NCBI GenBank assembly: GCA_036268055.1
Contig: DATAUW010000034.1
Location: 80,784-144,783, forward strand
Length of the DNA stretch: 64,000 nt
Source: Verrucomicrobiia bacterium
GTDB lineage: Bacteria > Verrucomicrobiota > Verrucomicrobiia > Limisphaerales > Pedosphaeraceae
Reading direction: 5' to 3'
Below are positions 1 to 9,161 of this stretch, piece by piece. Position 1 is the first letter of the stretch, and each line of letters starts with the position of its first letter. Under the pieces are notes generated by a model. It was not told the DNA's origin. It saw only the letters and a program-made list of their open reading frames with translations, and did no database searches. The position numbers and the translations under genes are program-made.

Positions 1-1
1 C

Positions 2-835
2 CGCATCCCGCTCGTCTCGGCAACGGGCTCGACTCGCATGGGGCGAATCGTGGCGGAAGCGGTTGGACGCCGGCTCGGACGCAGTTTGCTCGAACTCGGA
101 GGCAACAATGCCATCGTCGTTGCGCCCAGCGCGAGCCTTGACCTCGCCGTTCGCGCGATTGTTTTCGGCGCGGTGGGCACGGCCGGGCAGCGTTGCACTT
201 CCACGCGGCGCGTTTTTGCACACAAATCCATTTTTGAAAAATTGACTGAACAACTGACGGCGGCTTATCGCCAGGTGCCGATTGGCAGCCCGCTCGCTGA
301 CGACACATTGATGGGCCCGCTTATCAGTGTCCAGGCCGTCGCGCAGATGCAACAGGCCATCACCGAACTCAAGCGCGAAGGTGGAAAAATTTTGTATGGC
401 GGCGAGCCGTTGCGCGGGACGGCGTTTCCGGGTGGACGCTACGTTCGTCCGTGCATCGCCATCGCCGAAGCTCATTTCAAAATCGTGCAGGAGGAAACCT
501 TTGCGCCCATTCTCTATTTGATTCCGTACGAAAATCTGGACGAAGCCATCGCCGCGCACAATGCCGTGCCGCAAGGGCTTAGTTCCGCGATTTTCACCAA
601 TGAACTTCGCGAAGCCGAACGCTTTCTCGCCGCGACGGGAAGTGATTGCGGCATCGCCAATGTGAACATCGGCACCAGCGGCGCGGAAATCGGCGGCGCA
701 TTCGGCGGCGAAAAAGATACCGGCGGCGGACGTGAAAGCGGCAGCGACAGTTGGAAGAATTATATGCGCCGCCAAACGGTGACCATTAATTACTCAGCCG
801 AGTTGCCGTTGGCGCAAGGCATTCAATTCGGCTGA
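2..835 (+). CDS. ALDH7-family aldehyde dehydrogenase, C-terminal part (cut by window start)
   Basis: The open frame enters from the left edge, so the N-terminal NAD-binding part is missing. Visible are LLELGGNNA, containing the conserved ALDH glutamate, then [13 protein letters not shown], with the catalytic cysteine codon at 194-196. The C-terminus carries [17 protein letters not shown] and ends in [15 protein letters not shown]. This is close to what I know of the antiquitin/ALDH7A1 and bacterial AmaB group, which oxidises 2-aminoadipate 6-semialdehyde in lysine breakdown with NAD+. The family call is firm; the substrate is inferred. The next gene starts 88 bases later on the same strand and may be co-transcribed. 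Confidence 0.9.
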   Translation, partial: RIPLVSATGSTRMGRIVAEAVGRRLGRSLLELGGNNAIVVAPSASLDLAVRAIVFGAVGTAGQRCTSTRRVFAHKSIFEKLTEQLTAAYRQVPIGSPLADDTLMGPLISVQAVAQMQQAITELKREGGKILYGGEPLRGTAFPGGRYVRPCIAIAEAHFKIVQEETFAPILYLIPYENLDEAIAAHNAVPQGLSSAIFTNELREAERFLAATGSDCGIANVNIGTSGAEIGGAFGGEKDTGGGRESGSDSWKNYMRRQTVTINYSAELPLAQGIQFG

Positions 836-922
836 CGCCCGGCAGCGCGCAAACATTGTGGCACGATGCCAAATTTAATATTTCGGAAACTGTGATAGAT
901 TAAACCTAACCGTGAGAAGACT

Positions 923-2365
923 ATGATCAGCCCAGCTACTGAAACTCCTGGCGGTGCGTTGAGCAACTCCCTGCGTGAGGAAAGCCCTTACGATCCGCAA
1001 CGGTTCGACTGGCCGCTCGCGTTTGATGCGGAAAAATTTCTTCACGAACGCATCTCCGCGTTTCTTGAGCGCAATAGTTTCGCGCGCGAGCTTGCCCTGC
1101 GCATGCGCGAGGAAACCGGCACCGATTTCTTCGAGTGGATTGATCATCTTGTCCTGTCGCCCGGTGATGAAAAAGCTCTTTGCGAAGTCGGCTTTGTTCT
1201 CGATACCGAAGCCGAAGCTCCGAAGACCGATACCGTCCTGCATCATCCTCGCGCCACTTTGCCGCGGGTGATTCTGCGCGCGGGCCACGTTCAAAATCCG
1301 TCGGTGATCGCTCTTCGTCCCGAATTCGTCGCCGACTTTGCCGCCAAAAATAATCTCGCCCACGAAATTGAAGGCGCGTCCTTTTCGCATTATCGCCGCA
1401 TGCTCGTGCATCAGGAAAACGGCACGCGGCTCGAAGCGGTCGAACGCCATGCCTACCGAGGTTTTGTCATCGCGCCGTTGCGCGCCAGCGAACTTGAAGC
1501 CATCGTCAAAGCCCGCGAACTCTGGCATACCCGCAAGCGTATTTTTGCGAACGACGCCGAAGGCTTTGTCCTGGCCAACGATATTTTAAATCAAAGCATC
1601 CCGCTCGTGGGACGCGACCTGAGTTGCGACTTTTTCTTTGCTTCCGAGCGCACTTATTGGGAAGGCCGCAATCGCGCCGCGCGCATCCAGAAATTCCGCC
1701 AGGACCAACTCGGCCTGGGCTGGGGCAACCATGATCATCACACGTTCCGCTCGTCGCGCGAACATTTCGTGGACCTCATTGATTTTTTGGTGAAGCTCGG
1801 TTTTGAAAAACGCGAGCGTTATTATGCCGGTTCCGAAGCGGGCTGGGGCGCGCAAATCTCCGAGCAGCCCACCGTGGGCATTGTCGTTTTCGCTGACGTG
1901 GATTTGATGCCTGATGAAACCCAAATTGATTTTTCCAGCAAGCGTTTGCCCCCGGCTCCCAAGCTTGGTACGGTCGGTTTGTGGGTCGGCTTGCATGGCG
2001 AAAGTTTCCTCGGCGCGGGCATGCATCATCTCGAGGCGCGTTTTGATTATCAGTTGTTGCGCGACCAGTTGAAGGCGCAAGGCATCAATACGATGAATCC
2101 GTTTTCGAATTTTGAATTTCTGCGCCAGGCTTTCACTGAAGGCGAACGCTGGGCCGTCGCCCGTTCGCGGGCGGAACGCTTGCTGGCCGCCAAGCTCATC
2201 ACCGGCGAGCAGTTTGAGAAATTCATGAAGGAGGGCGCGCTCGGCAGTCATCTGGAAAATTTGCAGCGCCACGGCGGGTTCAAGGGCTTCAATCAAAAGT
2301 CGGTGAGCGTGGTCATCTCCGCCACCGACCCGCGAAAGAGCCATTTTCAAACCGCTTCCGCGTAG
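923..2365 (+). CDS. Unassigned protein with VOC-like, His-rich halves, next to ALDH7
   Basis: 480 residues, no signal peptide and no membrane segment. I cannot place it in a named family with certainty. Two stretches look like vicinal-oxygen-chelate metal sites. The first has FFEWIDHLVL (about 73-82). The second has GNHDHHTFRSSREHF (about 270-284), followed by an aromatic- and glycine-rich strand YYAGSEAGWGAQ and later GLHGESFLGAGMHHLEARFD with a His/Glu set. The partner gene belongs to a lysine-catabolic family. In that pathway 2-oxoadipate is handled by a VOC-fold DUF1338 dioxygenase (HglS), so a similar oxygenase or lyase role is conceivable. However, I see no convincing DUF1338 signature. 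The start ATG at 923 is the first in frame. Confidence 0.55.
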   Translation: MISPATETPGGALSNSLREESPYDPQRFDWPLAFDAEKFLHERISAFLERNSFARELALRMREETGTDFFEWIDHLVLSPGDEKALCEVGFVLDTEAEAPKTDTVLHHPRATLPRVILRAGHVQNPSVIALRPEFVADFAAKNNLAHEIEGASFSHYRRMLVHQENGTRLEAVERHAYRGFVIAPLRASELEAIVKARELWHTRKRIFANDAEGFVLANDILNQSIPLVGRDLSCDFFFASERTYWEGRNRAARIQKFRQDQLGLGWGNHDHHTFRSSREHFVDLIDFLVKLGFEKRERYYAGSEAGWGAQISEQPTVGIVVFADVDLMPDETQIDFSSKRLPPAPKLGTVGLWVGLHGESFLGAGMHHLEARFDYQLLRDQLKAQGINTMNPFSNFEFLRQAFTEGERWAVARSRAERLLAAKLITGEQFEKFMKEGALGSHLENLQRHGGFKGFNQKSVSVVISATDPRKSHFQTASA

Positions 2366-2431
2366 AGGGTCATTTATATTTCTGGAATCCAGGGCGTGGT
2401 CGAATACCATCCAGCCGGATAATACGACCTC

Positions 2432-3352
2432 ATGCTGCCCGCGTTTCTGACAACCATTTTTTTCTCGATCTCGGTGATTTGCGCCAGTCGGTCGGCGAAA
2501 TTAATCGGCGGCACCGAGGCGAATTTTTGGCGGCTGACTTTCGCGGCGATCTTTCTTTCAATCTGGGCGTGGACTTTCGGCAAGGGATTATCGGGCGAAG
2601 GTTTCCCGGTTTTTCTCCTGAGCGGAATCGTCGGCATCGGGGTTGGCGATGTCGCGCTTTTTCAAACGCTGCCGCGGCTCGGCTCGCGGCTCACGCTGGT
2701 CGTGGTGCAATGTCTCACCGCGCCTTTTGCCGCCGCCATCGAATGGCTGTGGCTCGGGACAAAACTTTCGGCGGGAGAAATGGCTTGCGGTGCGATCATT
2801 CTCATTGGCATTGGCATTTCGCTCGCGCCGGATAAAAAACTGAACCTTCCGCGGCGCACATTAATAACCGGGATTTTGTTTGGCCTCGCCGCCGCTGGCG
2901 GCAACGCGTTTGGCGCGGTGTTAAGCCGCAAAGGTTACGCGGTGCTCAAAGCGCATGACGAATATCTCGATGGTGGCACAACCGCGTATCAGCGGGTGAT
3001 TGGCGGTTTGGCCGTCGCGGGCATTTGTTTGCTAATCGTGAAATGGCGTGAGGTGAAAGGGCATCTGGTTTTGTCGGGAGAAAATCCGACGCTGCCTTCG
3101 CGCGAGAAATGGCGGCGGTTGTGGCCGTGGGTGCTCGCCAACAGCCTCGCGGGCCAAACCATCGGCGTGAGTTGTTATCAATGGGCGTTTCGGACCACAC
3201 CCACCGGCGTGGTGCTGCCGATTGTTGCGATGACGCCACTGGTGGCCATCCCCTTTTCACTCGTGATGGAAAACGAGCGGCCCAGCATGCGCTCTATTAT
3301 TGGCGGGCTGATTGCCGTAAGCGGCGTTGTCGGTCTCAGCTTATTGAAGTAA
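2432..3352 (+). CDS. EamA/DMT-family transporter
   Basis: 306 residues, almost wholly hydrophobic, with about ten predicted membrane segments in two repeated halves, the usual EamA layout. The first half opens with LPAFLTTIFFSISVICASRS and the second with a Gly/Ala-rich helix, GILFGLAAAGGNAFGAVLSR. The conserved late segment TPTGVVLPIVAMTPLVAIPF is typical of drug/metabolite exporters. The protein sits in the cytoplasmic membrane and probably exports a small metabolite; no substrate can be read from the sequence. It lies 66 bases after the previous gene and 12 bases before the next on the same strand. Confidence 0.85.
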   Translation: MLPAFLTTIFFSISVICASRSAKLIGGTEANFWRLTFAAIFLSIWAWTFGKGLSGEGFPVFLLSGIVGIGVGDVALFQTLPRLGSRLTLVVVQCLTAPFAAAIEWLWLGTKLSAGEMACGAIILIGIGISLAPDKKLNLPRRTLITGILFGLAAAGGNAFGAVLSRKGYAVLKAHDEYLDGGTTAYQRVIGGLAVAGICLLIVKWREVKGHLVLSGENPTLPSREKWRRLWPWVLANSLAGQTIGVSCYQWAFRTTPTGVVLPIVAMTPLVAIPFSLVMENERPSMRSIIGGLIAVSGVVGLSLLK

Positions 3353-3364
3353 GGTGTCGTAAGT

Positions 3365-3874
3365 ATGAATTTGTTCAAACGGCTGTTCGCGAAGAAAAAA
3401 CAGGAAGAACCTGACGAGTTGCCCCCGGAATTTTTGCAGACAGAATCCCCGGATTGGCTGATCGAGCTTAAAGGCGCGTCGCTCGCACATGGGAATCATT
3501 TTTCCGTTCGCGTGCAACTGGTGAAAGCCGCTCGCAGCGGCATCGCTGATGTCGTGATCATGCCGCGCAAGGAAGGCGAATTTCCCCGCAGCTCCACGCT
3601 CACCCTGCATCAACCCGATACCGACAAACTTTTTGTGATCCTTGGTTTTTCTTTTCCCGACGACATCACGAGCGTGCCGGCGCCGGCTACGGACGTTTTG
3701 CCGATTGATATTTGCATTTACCATCGCGAGCCGTATTCATTTCGCGCGGCGCATTGCAATCTCGGCGGCGTGTGGCTTGAATCCAAAAAATCCGGGCCGC
3801 CGGTCATCGAAATCAGCCGCATCCTGCTTGCCGCCGCCGAACCGACTTTGCGTAGCACCGATTCCTTCACTTAA
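3365..3874 (+). CDS. Hypothetical protein, 169 aa
   Basis: I do not recognise this gene. It begins with a basic patch ([20 protein letters not shown]) and continues as a soluble protein of alternating hydrophobic strands without cysteine clusters or membrane segments. It starts 12 bases after the EamA stop and ends 11 bases before the ferredoxin-like gene, so the three are probably one transcript. The reading frame is uninterrupted and its third-position GC matches its neighbours, which supports it being a real gene. Confidence 0.6.
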   Translation: MNLFKRLFAKKKQEEPDELPPEFLQTESPDWLIELKGASLAHGNHFSVRVQLVKAARSGIADVVIMPRKEGEFPRSSTLTLHQPDTDKLFVILGFSFPDDITSVPAPATDVLPIDICIYHREPYSFRAAHCNLGGVWLESKKSGPPVIEISRILLAAAEPTLRSTDSFT

Positions 3875-3885
3875 AATTTGCCCGC

Positions 3886-4266
3886 ATGAATTCCTCCGAA
3901 GAACTGCAAAAAGCCAGCGCCGCCCTCGGCCTCGAATCCTATCGCCGCCATATCTTTCTGTGCGCCGATCAAACCGAACCGCTTTGCTCCACCAAAGAAC
4001 GCGGACTCGAATCGTGGGAATTTTTGAAACGCCGCTTGAAGGAATTGAAGCTTATCGGACCCGAGCCGCTGGTTTATCGCACCAAGGCGAATTGCCTTCG
4101 CGTCTGCGTGCAGGGCCCCATCGCCGTCGTGTATCCCGAAGCCGTTTGGTATCACTCCTGCACGCCGGAAGTTTTGGAACGCATCATCCAGGAACATCTG
4201 GTCGGCGGAAAAATCGTCGCTGATTATGCGTTCGCAAAAAATCCCCTGGGCTCGGAGCGGGCTTGA
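3886..4266 (+). CDS. Thioredoxin-like [2Fe-2S] ferredoxin domain protein
   Basis: 126 residues. The fold-typical start [16 protein letters not shown] gives cysteines 26 and 34, and [17 protein letters not shown] gives cysteines 70 and 74. The C-x7-C ... C-x3-C spacing, followed by the strand [13 protein letters not shown], matches the stand-alone (2Fe-2S) ferredoxin-domain proteins of thioredoxin fold. It would carry one [2Fe-2S] cluster and act in cytoplasmic electron transfer; the partner is unknown. It is the last of a compact three-gene run and is convergent with the pterin dehydratase gene 25 bases away. Confidence 0.8.
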   Translation: MNSSEELQKASAALGLESYRRHIFLCADQTEPLCSTKERGLESWEFLKRRLKELKLIGPEPLVYRTKANCLRVCVQGPIAVVYPEAVWYHSCTPEVLERIIQEHLVGGKIVADYAFAKNPLGSERA

Positions 4267-4291
4267 AACCGTCAGCGACCTGAAACTTCGC

Positions 4292-4621
4292 TCACTTCAA
4301 ATTATTCACCTTCGCGGCGAAAATGAAATCGCTCTCGGTCAAGCCGTCAATTTTATGCGTGCATATTTCCAGCTTCACCTTGCCCCATGAAAGAAAGATG
4401 TCGGGGTGATGCTGGATCTTCTCGGCAAGTTCGCCAACCTTGTTGGTGAATTCCAACGCCTCGCGAAAATCTTTGAATTTATATTCGCGCTCAAGGTGAT
4501 GGCCATTTACCACCTTCCAGCCTCCGCCGGACTGGGTCTTTAATTTCGTCAAGGCGATACCGCGCAGTGGAAGTGTGCCGCTCTTGCAAGGAACGCATTC
4601 TTTTTCGGCCAAGTCATCCAT
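4292..4621 (-). CDS. 4a-hydroxytetrahydrobiopterin dehydratase (PCD/DCoH family)
   Basis: 109 residues, the normal length for pterin-4a-carbinolamine dehydratase. The signature EKIQHHPDIFLSWGKVKLE gives the active-site histidines 71-72 followed by Pro-Asp, and a later THKIDGLTESDFIFA helix closes the fold. The enzyme recycles the 4a-hydroxypterin made by aromatic amino acid hydroxylases. No phenylalanine hydroxylase is present in the window. In bacteria lacking such hydroxylases the family is thought to serve other pterin or molybdopterin chemistry, so the exact role is open. The gene is monocistronic in this view, convergent with the ferredoxin gene and divergent from cimA. Confidence 0.92.
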   Translation of the reverse strand: MDDLAEKECVPCKSGTLPLRGIALTKLKTQSGGGWKVVNGHHLEREYKFKDFREALEFTNKVGELAEKIQHHPDIFLSWGKVKLEICTHKIDGLTESDFIFAAKVNNLK

Positions 4622-4788
4622 AGTTTTTTAAGGTTATAGTGAAGTTGGCAGCACTATGGCCTCGTTCTGTTTTGCGGTCAAATGGAGTTGAACGCTTTTT
4701 GCCGCGTGCGCTTGTGCTACGCGTTCGGCCAACCGTCCGACGTACAATGTTCTTTGCAATAAGGCCGTTTTTATCGTAGATATTGCTC

Positions 4789-4808
4789 CCCGCATGGCGG
4801 GATTATGA
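4789..4808 (+). promoter_or_regulatory. Hairpin directly before the cimA start codon
   Basis: CCCGC-ATG-GCGGG (4789-4801) forms a five-base stem three bases before the cimA ATG at 4805. The loop ATG opens a four-codon frame whose TGA stop overlaps the cimA ATG. No Shine-Dalgarno sequence is visible. Structure and overlap are seen in the sequence; any effect on translation is inferred. Confidence 0.35.
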
Positions 4809-6364
4809 AACCACAAGTCGAAATATACGATACGACCCTGCGTGACGGAACCCAGGGCGAAGGCATCAACTTTTCAGTGGCGGACAAACTCCGAATTGCT
4901 GAAAAAATTGATGCTTTTGGTATTCAATATATCGAAGGTGGTTTCCCCGGCGCGAATCCCAAGGACATCGAATTTTTCGCCCAGGCGAAGCGCAAGAAAT
5001 TTAAGCACGCGCGGCTCGCGGCATTCGGCGCAACGCGGCGCAAAGGCGTGCCCGTCGAAGATGACGAACAAGTGCGCATTCTGCTCGAAGCGGAAACGCC
5101 GGTCGTGACCATCGTCGGCAAGACTTCGCTCCTGCATGTGAAGGAAGTGCTTAAGACGACGCCCGAGGAAAATCTCGCGATGATCGGCGACACGGTGCGT
5201 TACCTCAAAGACCACGGCAAATTTGTCATTTACGATGCCGAGCACAGTTTCGATGGTTATACTGAAGATGCCGAATACGCGTTGGCGACGTGGCAGGCCG
5301 CGGAAAAAGCCGGCGCGGATTTTGTGGCGTTGTGCGATACCAACGGCGGACGTTTGCCGGCGGAGATTGCCAGAGTTACCGCGATGGCATGCGGGAAGTT
5401 GAACACGAAGATCGCCATCCATACTCACGACGACATCGGCCTCGGCCTCGCGAATGCGCTGGCCGCGCTCGAAGTGGGCGCGGTACAAGTCCAGGGCACG
5501 ATCAATGGTTATGGCGAACGCACGGGTAATTGCAATCTCACGAGCGTCATTCCCGCCGTGGCGTTGAAACTCGGCCGCACTTGCGTGCCGCGTTCGTCGC
5601 TGCCGAAGCTCAAGGAACTTTCGCAGTTCGTGGATGAAATCGCGAACATGGGCCACAACCCGCGTTTGCCGTGGGTGGGTTCGGCGGCGTTTTCGCACAA
5701 GGGCGGCCAGCATGTGAACGCTGTGCAAAAACTCGCGAGCAGTTACGAGCACATTGATCCGGCGGCCGTCGGCAACAAACGCACGGTGTTGATCAGCGAC
5801 CTCGCGGGGCGCAGCAATATCGTGATGAAAGCGCAGGAACTGGGTTTCAAAGTCACGAACGAGACGCCGGAACTCAAGGCGATTTTGAATCGTGTGAAGG
5901 AGCTTGAACATCAGGGTTACGAATACGAGGCGGCTGAAGGTTCGCTCGCATTGCTCATCCGCAAGGCGCTCAAGCATGAGGAACCGCCATTTAAAATTGC
6001 CGGTTACGAAACGACCGTGCGGCGTGACGGTTCGCTTTCGGTTTGCCAGGCGACGATCAAAGTTTTGGTGAAGGGCGAAGTGGCGCACACGGTTGCCGAG
6101 GGCGATGGCCCGGTGAATGCGCTGGACTCGGCGTTGCGCGCGGCGCTGGTGCGTTTTTATCCGCGCGTCAAAAAAATCAAACTCACCGATTACAAGGTGC
6201 GCATCCTTAACAGCGGTCTTGGCACGGGCGCCAAGACTCGTGTGCTCATCGAGTCGGGCGATGGCACGAACGAATGGGGCACAGTTGGCGTGCATGACAA
6301 TATTATCGAGGCGAGCCTGGGCGCGCTGGTGGACAGCATGGAGTACGGGCTCCTGCAAAAATAA
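4805..6364 (+). CDS. cimA: (R)-citramalate synthase
   Basis: 519 residues, the full length of CimA-type enzymes. It condenses pyruvate with acetyl-CoA to citramalate, the first step of the threonine-independent route to isoleucine. The N-terminal catalytic barrel opens with IYDTTLRDGTQGEG, which carries the Arg-Asp pair of the DRE-TIM metallolyases. The metal-binding motif IAIHTHDDIGLGLANALA is about residues 200-217, followed by GTINGYGERTGNCNL. The C-terminal LeuA-type regulatory domain (about 395-519) contains GDGPVNALDSALRAAL and would bind the feedback effector. The sequence resembles CimA more than LeuA, which begins differently, but leucine or homocitrate synthesis cannot be wholly excluded. 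valS follows after 48 bases. Confidence 0.92.
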   Translation: MKPQVEIYDTTLRDGTQGEGINFSVADKLRIAEKIDAFGIQYIEGGFPGANPKDIEFFAQAKRKKFKHARLAAFGATRRKGVPVEDDEQVRILLEAETPVVTIVGKTSLLHVKEVLKTTPEENLAMIGDTVRYLKDHGKFVIYDAEHSFDGYTEDAEYALATWQAAEKAGADFVALCDTNGGRLPAEIARVTAMACGKLNTKIAIHTHDDIGLGLANALAALEVGAVQVQGTINGYGERTGNCNLTSVIPAVALKLGRTCVPRSSLPKLKELSQFVDEIANMGHNPRLPWVGSAAFSHKGGQHVNAVQKLASSYEHIDPAAVGNKRTVLISDLAGRSNIVMKAQELGFKVTNETPELKAILNRVKELEHQGYEYEAAEGSLALLIRKALKHEEPPFKIAGYETTVRRDGSLSVCQATIKVLVKGEVAHTVAEGDGPVNALDSALRAALVRFYPRVKKIKLTDYKVRILNSGLGTGAKTRVLIESGDGTNEWGTVGVHDNIIEASLGALVDSMEYGLLQK

Positions 6365-6412
6365 GTTCGCCGGCGCTCATCTTTTCATTCGCATTTAACT
6401 CATCGAATTTTC

Positions 6413-9139
6413 ATGTCTGAGATTTCAAAAGCATACGAACCGCAAGCCGTCGAGGCGAAGTGGTATCAATTCTGGCTGGACAAACAACTGTTCGTGGCGA
6501 ACCCCGCCTCGAAGAAACCCGCATATTCCATCGTCATTCCGCCGCCGAATGTGACGGGCGTGCTGACGCTCGGCCACGTGTTGAACAATACCATCCAGGA
6601 CATTCTTGCGCGCAAGGCCCGCATGGAAGGCAAGGAAGTTCTCTGGCTGCCGGGCACGGATCACGCGGGCATTGCGACACAAACTGCCGTTGAAAAATCG
6701 CTCAAGAAAAGCGGCGAGATTCGCCATCGCGACGATCTTGGCCGTGAAAAATTTCTTGAGAAAATCTGGCACTGGAAAGAAAAACACGGCGGCATCATCA
6801 TCGAGCAACTCAAGAAACTGGGTGCGTCGTGTGATTGGACGCGCGAGCGGTTCACGATGGACCCGGAGTATTCGCGCTGCGTCCAAAAAGTTTTCGTCGA
6901 GCTTTACAAAAAAGGTTTGATCTATCGCGGCAAGCGGATGGTGAATTGGTGTCCGGCTTCGCTCACGGCACTTTCCGACGAGGAAGTGATCATGAAGCAG
7001 CAGAAGGGCTCGCTCTATTATTTCAAGGTTGAAGTGGCGGAGTTGCCGGGCACGTTTTTGACCATCGCCACGACACGCCCCGAAACGATTCCCGGCGATA
7101 CCGCCGTGGCCGTAAATCCGAAGGACCCGCGTTACGCGCATTTGATCGGCAAACATGTCATTCGTCCGTTGCCCGTTGAATTTGCGCGCGAACAAAAACT
7201 CATTCCCATCATCGGCGATGAGCATGTGGATTTTGAATTCGGCACCGGCGTGCTGAAGGTCACTCCGGCGCATGACAAGGCGGACTTTGAAATTGGCTTG
7301 CGCCATAAGCTCGCAGTCGTTGACATCATGAATCCCGACGCGACGATGAACGATCTTGCAGGCGCGGAGTTGCGCGGGTTGGATCGTTTCAAGGCGCGCA
7401 AACTCGCGGTGGAAAAGCTCACTGAGCTTGGCGTGCTGGACAAGGAAGAGCCTTACACGAACAACGTCGGTTTCAGCGAGCGCGCTGATGTCCCGATTGA
7501 ACCGCGCTTGAGCGAACAATGGTTTTTAAAATATCCGAGTCTCGAAAAGTCTCGCGCGTGCGTGGCGAGTGGCGAGATGAAATTTTATCCAGACCGCTGG
7601 GCGAAAGTTTATGATCATTGGATGGGCAACATCCAGGATTGGTGCATCAGCCGCCAGTTGTGGTGGGGTCATCGTGTGCCGGTGTGGTATCCGATTGAGA
7701 AAACCGGCGAGGCCGGTGCAAAAAATTACAATGACCGCGATGCGGCGAAATTCCACGTCGGGATCGAACCACCGGCCAATGCGGAAAATTGGGTGCAGGA
7801 TTCTGATGTCCTCGACACGTGGTTCAGTTCATGGTTGTGGCCGTTTGCGACGATGGGTTGGCCGGAAAGTACGCCGACGCTCAAGAAGTTTTATCCGACG
7901 ACGGACCTGGTTACCGGCCCCGACATTATTTTCTTCTGGGTCGCTCGCATGATCATGGCCGGGTACGAGTTCATGGGCGAGATGCCGTTTCAGAATGTTT
8001 ATTTCACCGGCATCATCCGCGACAAGCAGGGTCGCAAGATGTCGAAGTCGCTCGGCAATTCTCCCGACCCACTCGATTTGATCGCGAAGTTTGGCGCGGA
8101 TGCCTTGCGCTTTGGCGTGATGCGTTCCGCTCCGCTGGGCCAGGATATTTTGTTTGACGAACAGCACGTCGAACTCGGGCGCAATTTTTGCAACAAGCTT
8201 TGGAACGCCTGCCGCTTTCGTCAAATGATGGGCGGCGCGAACACTACCGTGCAGGGTGAGATTAATCCCGCGCTATTGACCAGCGATGACAAATGGATCT
8301 TGCTGAAGCTCGACGCGGCGATCCGCGAAGTGACGGCTTCGCTCGCAGCTTATAATTTCAGCGAGGCGACGCAAACGCTCTACCGCTTTTTCTGGAGTGA
8401 ATATTGCGATTGGTATGTCGAGGCGAGCAAGGCCGCGTTCCAAGGCCCGGACGAGGCGCGCAAGGCGAACACGCTCGCGGTCATTGATTTTATTTTGTCG
8501 CATACACTTCGGCTGTTCCATCCGTTTTTGCCGTTCATCACCGAAGAACTTTGGCACGACATGGGATTTAATGACGACATGCCCGCCGATCAGGGCGGTC
8601 AGAGCATCATGTATGCGCCGTGGCCGAAGGCGTTCGAGCGCGAGTTTTGCGAATTCTACGGACTTGACGATTCGTTCCTCGCCTTCACGAATGCGAAATA
8701 CGAACTCGTTTCGCAAGGGCGCAACCTCAAGCGCGAGGGCAACATTCAATCCGGCAAAAAGGTGAAGTTCGTCCTTAAGCCTCATGGCGAAATTTCTTCG
8801 CATGATGTTGCCGTGTTGAAAATTTTGTTGAATGCGGAAGCGCTCGATGTCGCGCCCAATTACATTCCGGCCAAGGGAACGCTCGCGGCGCATACGAACC
8901 TTGCCGATTTATATTTGCCGATGGAAGGGCTCATTGATGTCGCCGCTGAAAAGACGCGGCTCACGAAGGAACTTGAAAAAGTAAACGCCGAAATTTTGAA
9001 AGTGGAACAGAAATTGGCGAACCCCGCCTTCACTCAAAAAGTGCCGCCCGAAGTCCTGCGCGAGCATGAAAAACGTCTGGTGGATTGGCGCGGAAAGGCG
9101 CAACATATCCAGACGGCGCTGGATGCCTTGAACGGCTGA
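6413..9139 (+). CDS. valS: Valine-tRNA ligase
   Basis: 908 residues, full length for bacterial ValRS, which charges tRNA-Val with valine. Class I motifs are present: PPPNVTGVLTLGHVLNN at about 44-60 is the HIGH region, and GRKMSKSLGNSPDP contains KMSKS at 542-546. The editing domain carries the TTRPETIPGDTAVAVNP stretch near 224-240. The C-terminal anticodon-binding region and a charged coiled coil (about 838-905, TRLTKELEKVNAEILKVEQK) complete the domain order. The first histidine of HIGH is replaced by threonine (T52-L-G-H55), which is unusual for ValRS. ATG at 6413 gives the standard N-terminus. Confidence 0.97.
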   Translation: MSEISKAYEPQAVEAKWYQFWLDKQLFVANPASKKPAYSIVIPPPNVTGVLTLGHVLNNTIQDILARKARMEGKEVLWLPGTDHAGIATQTAVEKSLKKSGEIRHRDDLGREKFLEKIWHWKEKHGGIIIEQLKKLGASCDWTRERFTMDPEYSRCVQKVFVELYKKGLIYRGKRMVNWCPASLTALSDEEVIMKQQKGSLYYFKVEVAELPGTFLTIATTRPETIPGDTAVAVNPKDPRYAHLIGKHVIRPLPVEFAREQKLIPIIGDEHVDFEFGTGVLKVTPAHDKADFEIGLRHKLAVVDIMNPDATMNDLAGAELRGLDRFKARKLAVEKLTELGVLDKEEPYTNNVGFSERADVPIEPRLSEQWFLKYPSLEKSRACVASGEMKFYPDRWAKVYDHWMGNIQDWCISRQLWWGHRVPVWYPIEKTGEAGAKNYNDRDAAKFHVGIEPPANAENWVQDSDVLDTWFSSWLWPFATMGWPESTPTLKKFYPTTDLVTGPDIIFFWVARMIMAGYEFMGEMPFQNVYFTGIIRDKQGRKMSKSLGNSPDPLDLIAKFGADALRFGVMRSAPLGQDILFDEQHVELGRNFCNKLWNACRFRQMMGGANTTVQGEINPALLTSDDKWILLKLDAAIREVTASLAAYNFSEATQTLYRFFWSEYCDWYVEASKAAFQGPDEARKANTLAVIDFILSHTLRLFHPFLPFITEELWHDMGFNDDMPADQGGQSIMYAPWPKAFEREFCEFYGLDDSFLAFTNAKYELVSQGRNLKREGNIQSGKKVKFVLKPHGEISSHDVAVLKILLNAEALDVAPNYIPAKGTLAAHTNLADLYLPMEGLIDVAAEKTRLTKELEKVNAEILKVEQKLANPAFTQKVPPEVLREHEKRLVDWRGKAQHIQTALDALNG

Positions 9140-9161
9140 TTCGCGCGCCGCAAGCGCTTCT

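Noticed and set aside
4656..4691. Short leader peptide frame before cimA as an attenuator
   Set aside because: The 11-residue peptide has no leucine, isoleucine or valine run, and no terminator/antiterminator pair is visible.
4874..6358. Long open frame on the minus strand opposite cimA
   Set aside because: It is the mirror of a GC-rich coding gene, where stops are rare in the opposite frame; it has no known motifs and no start context.
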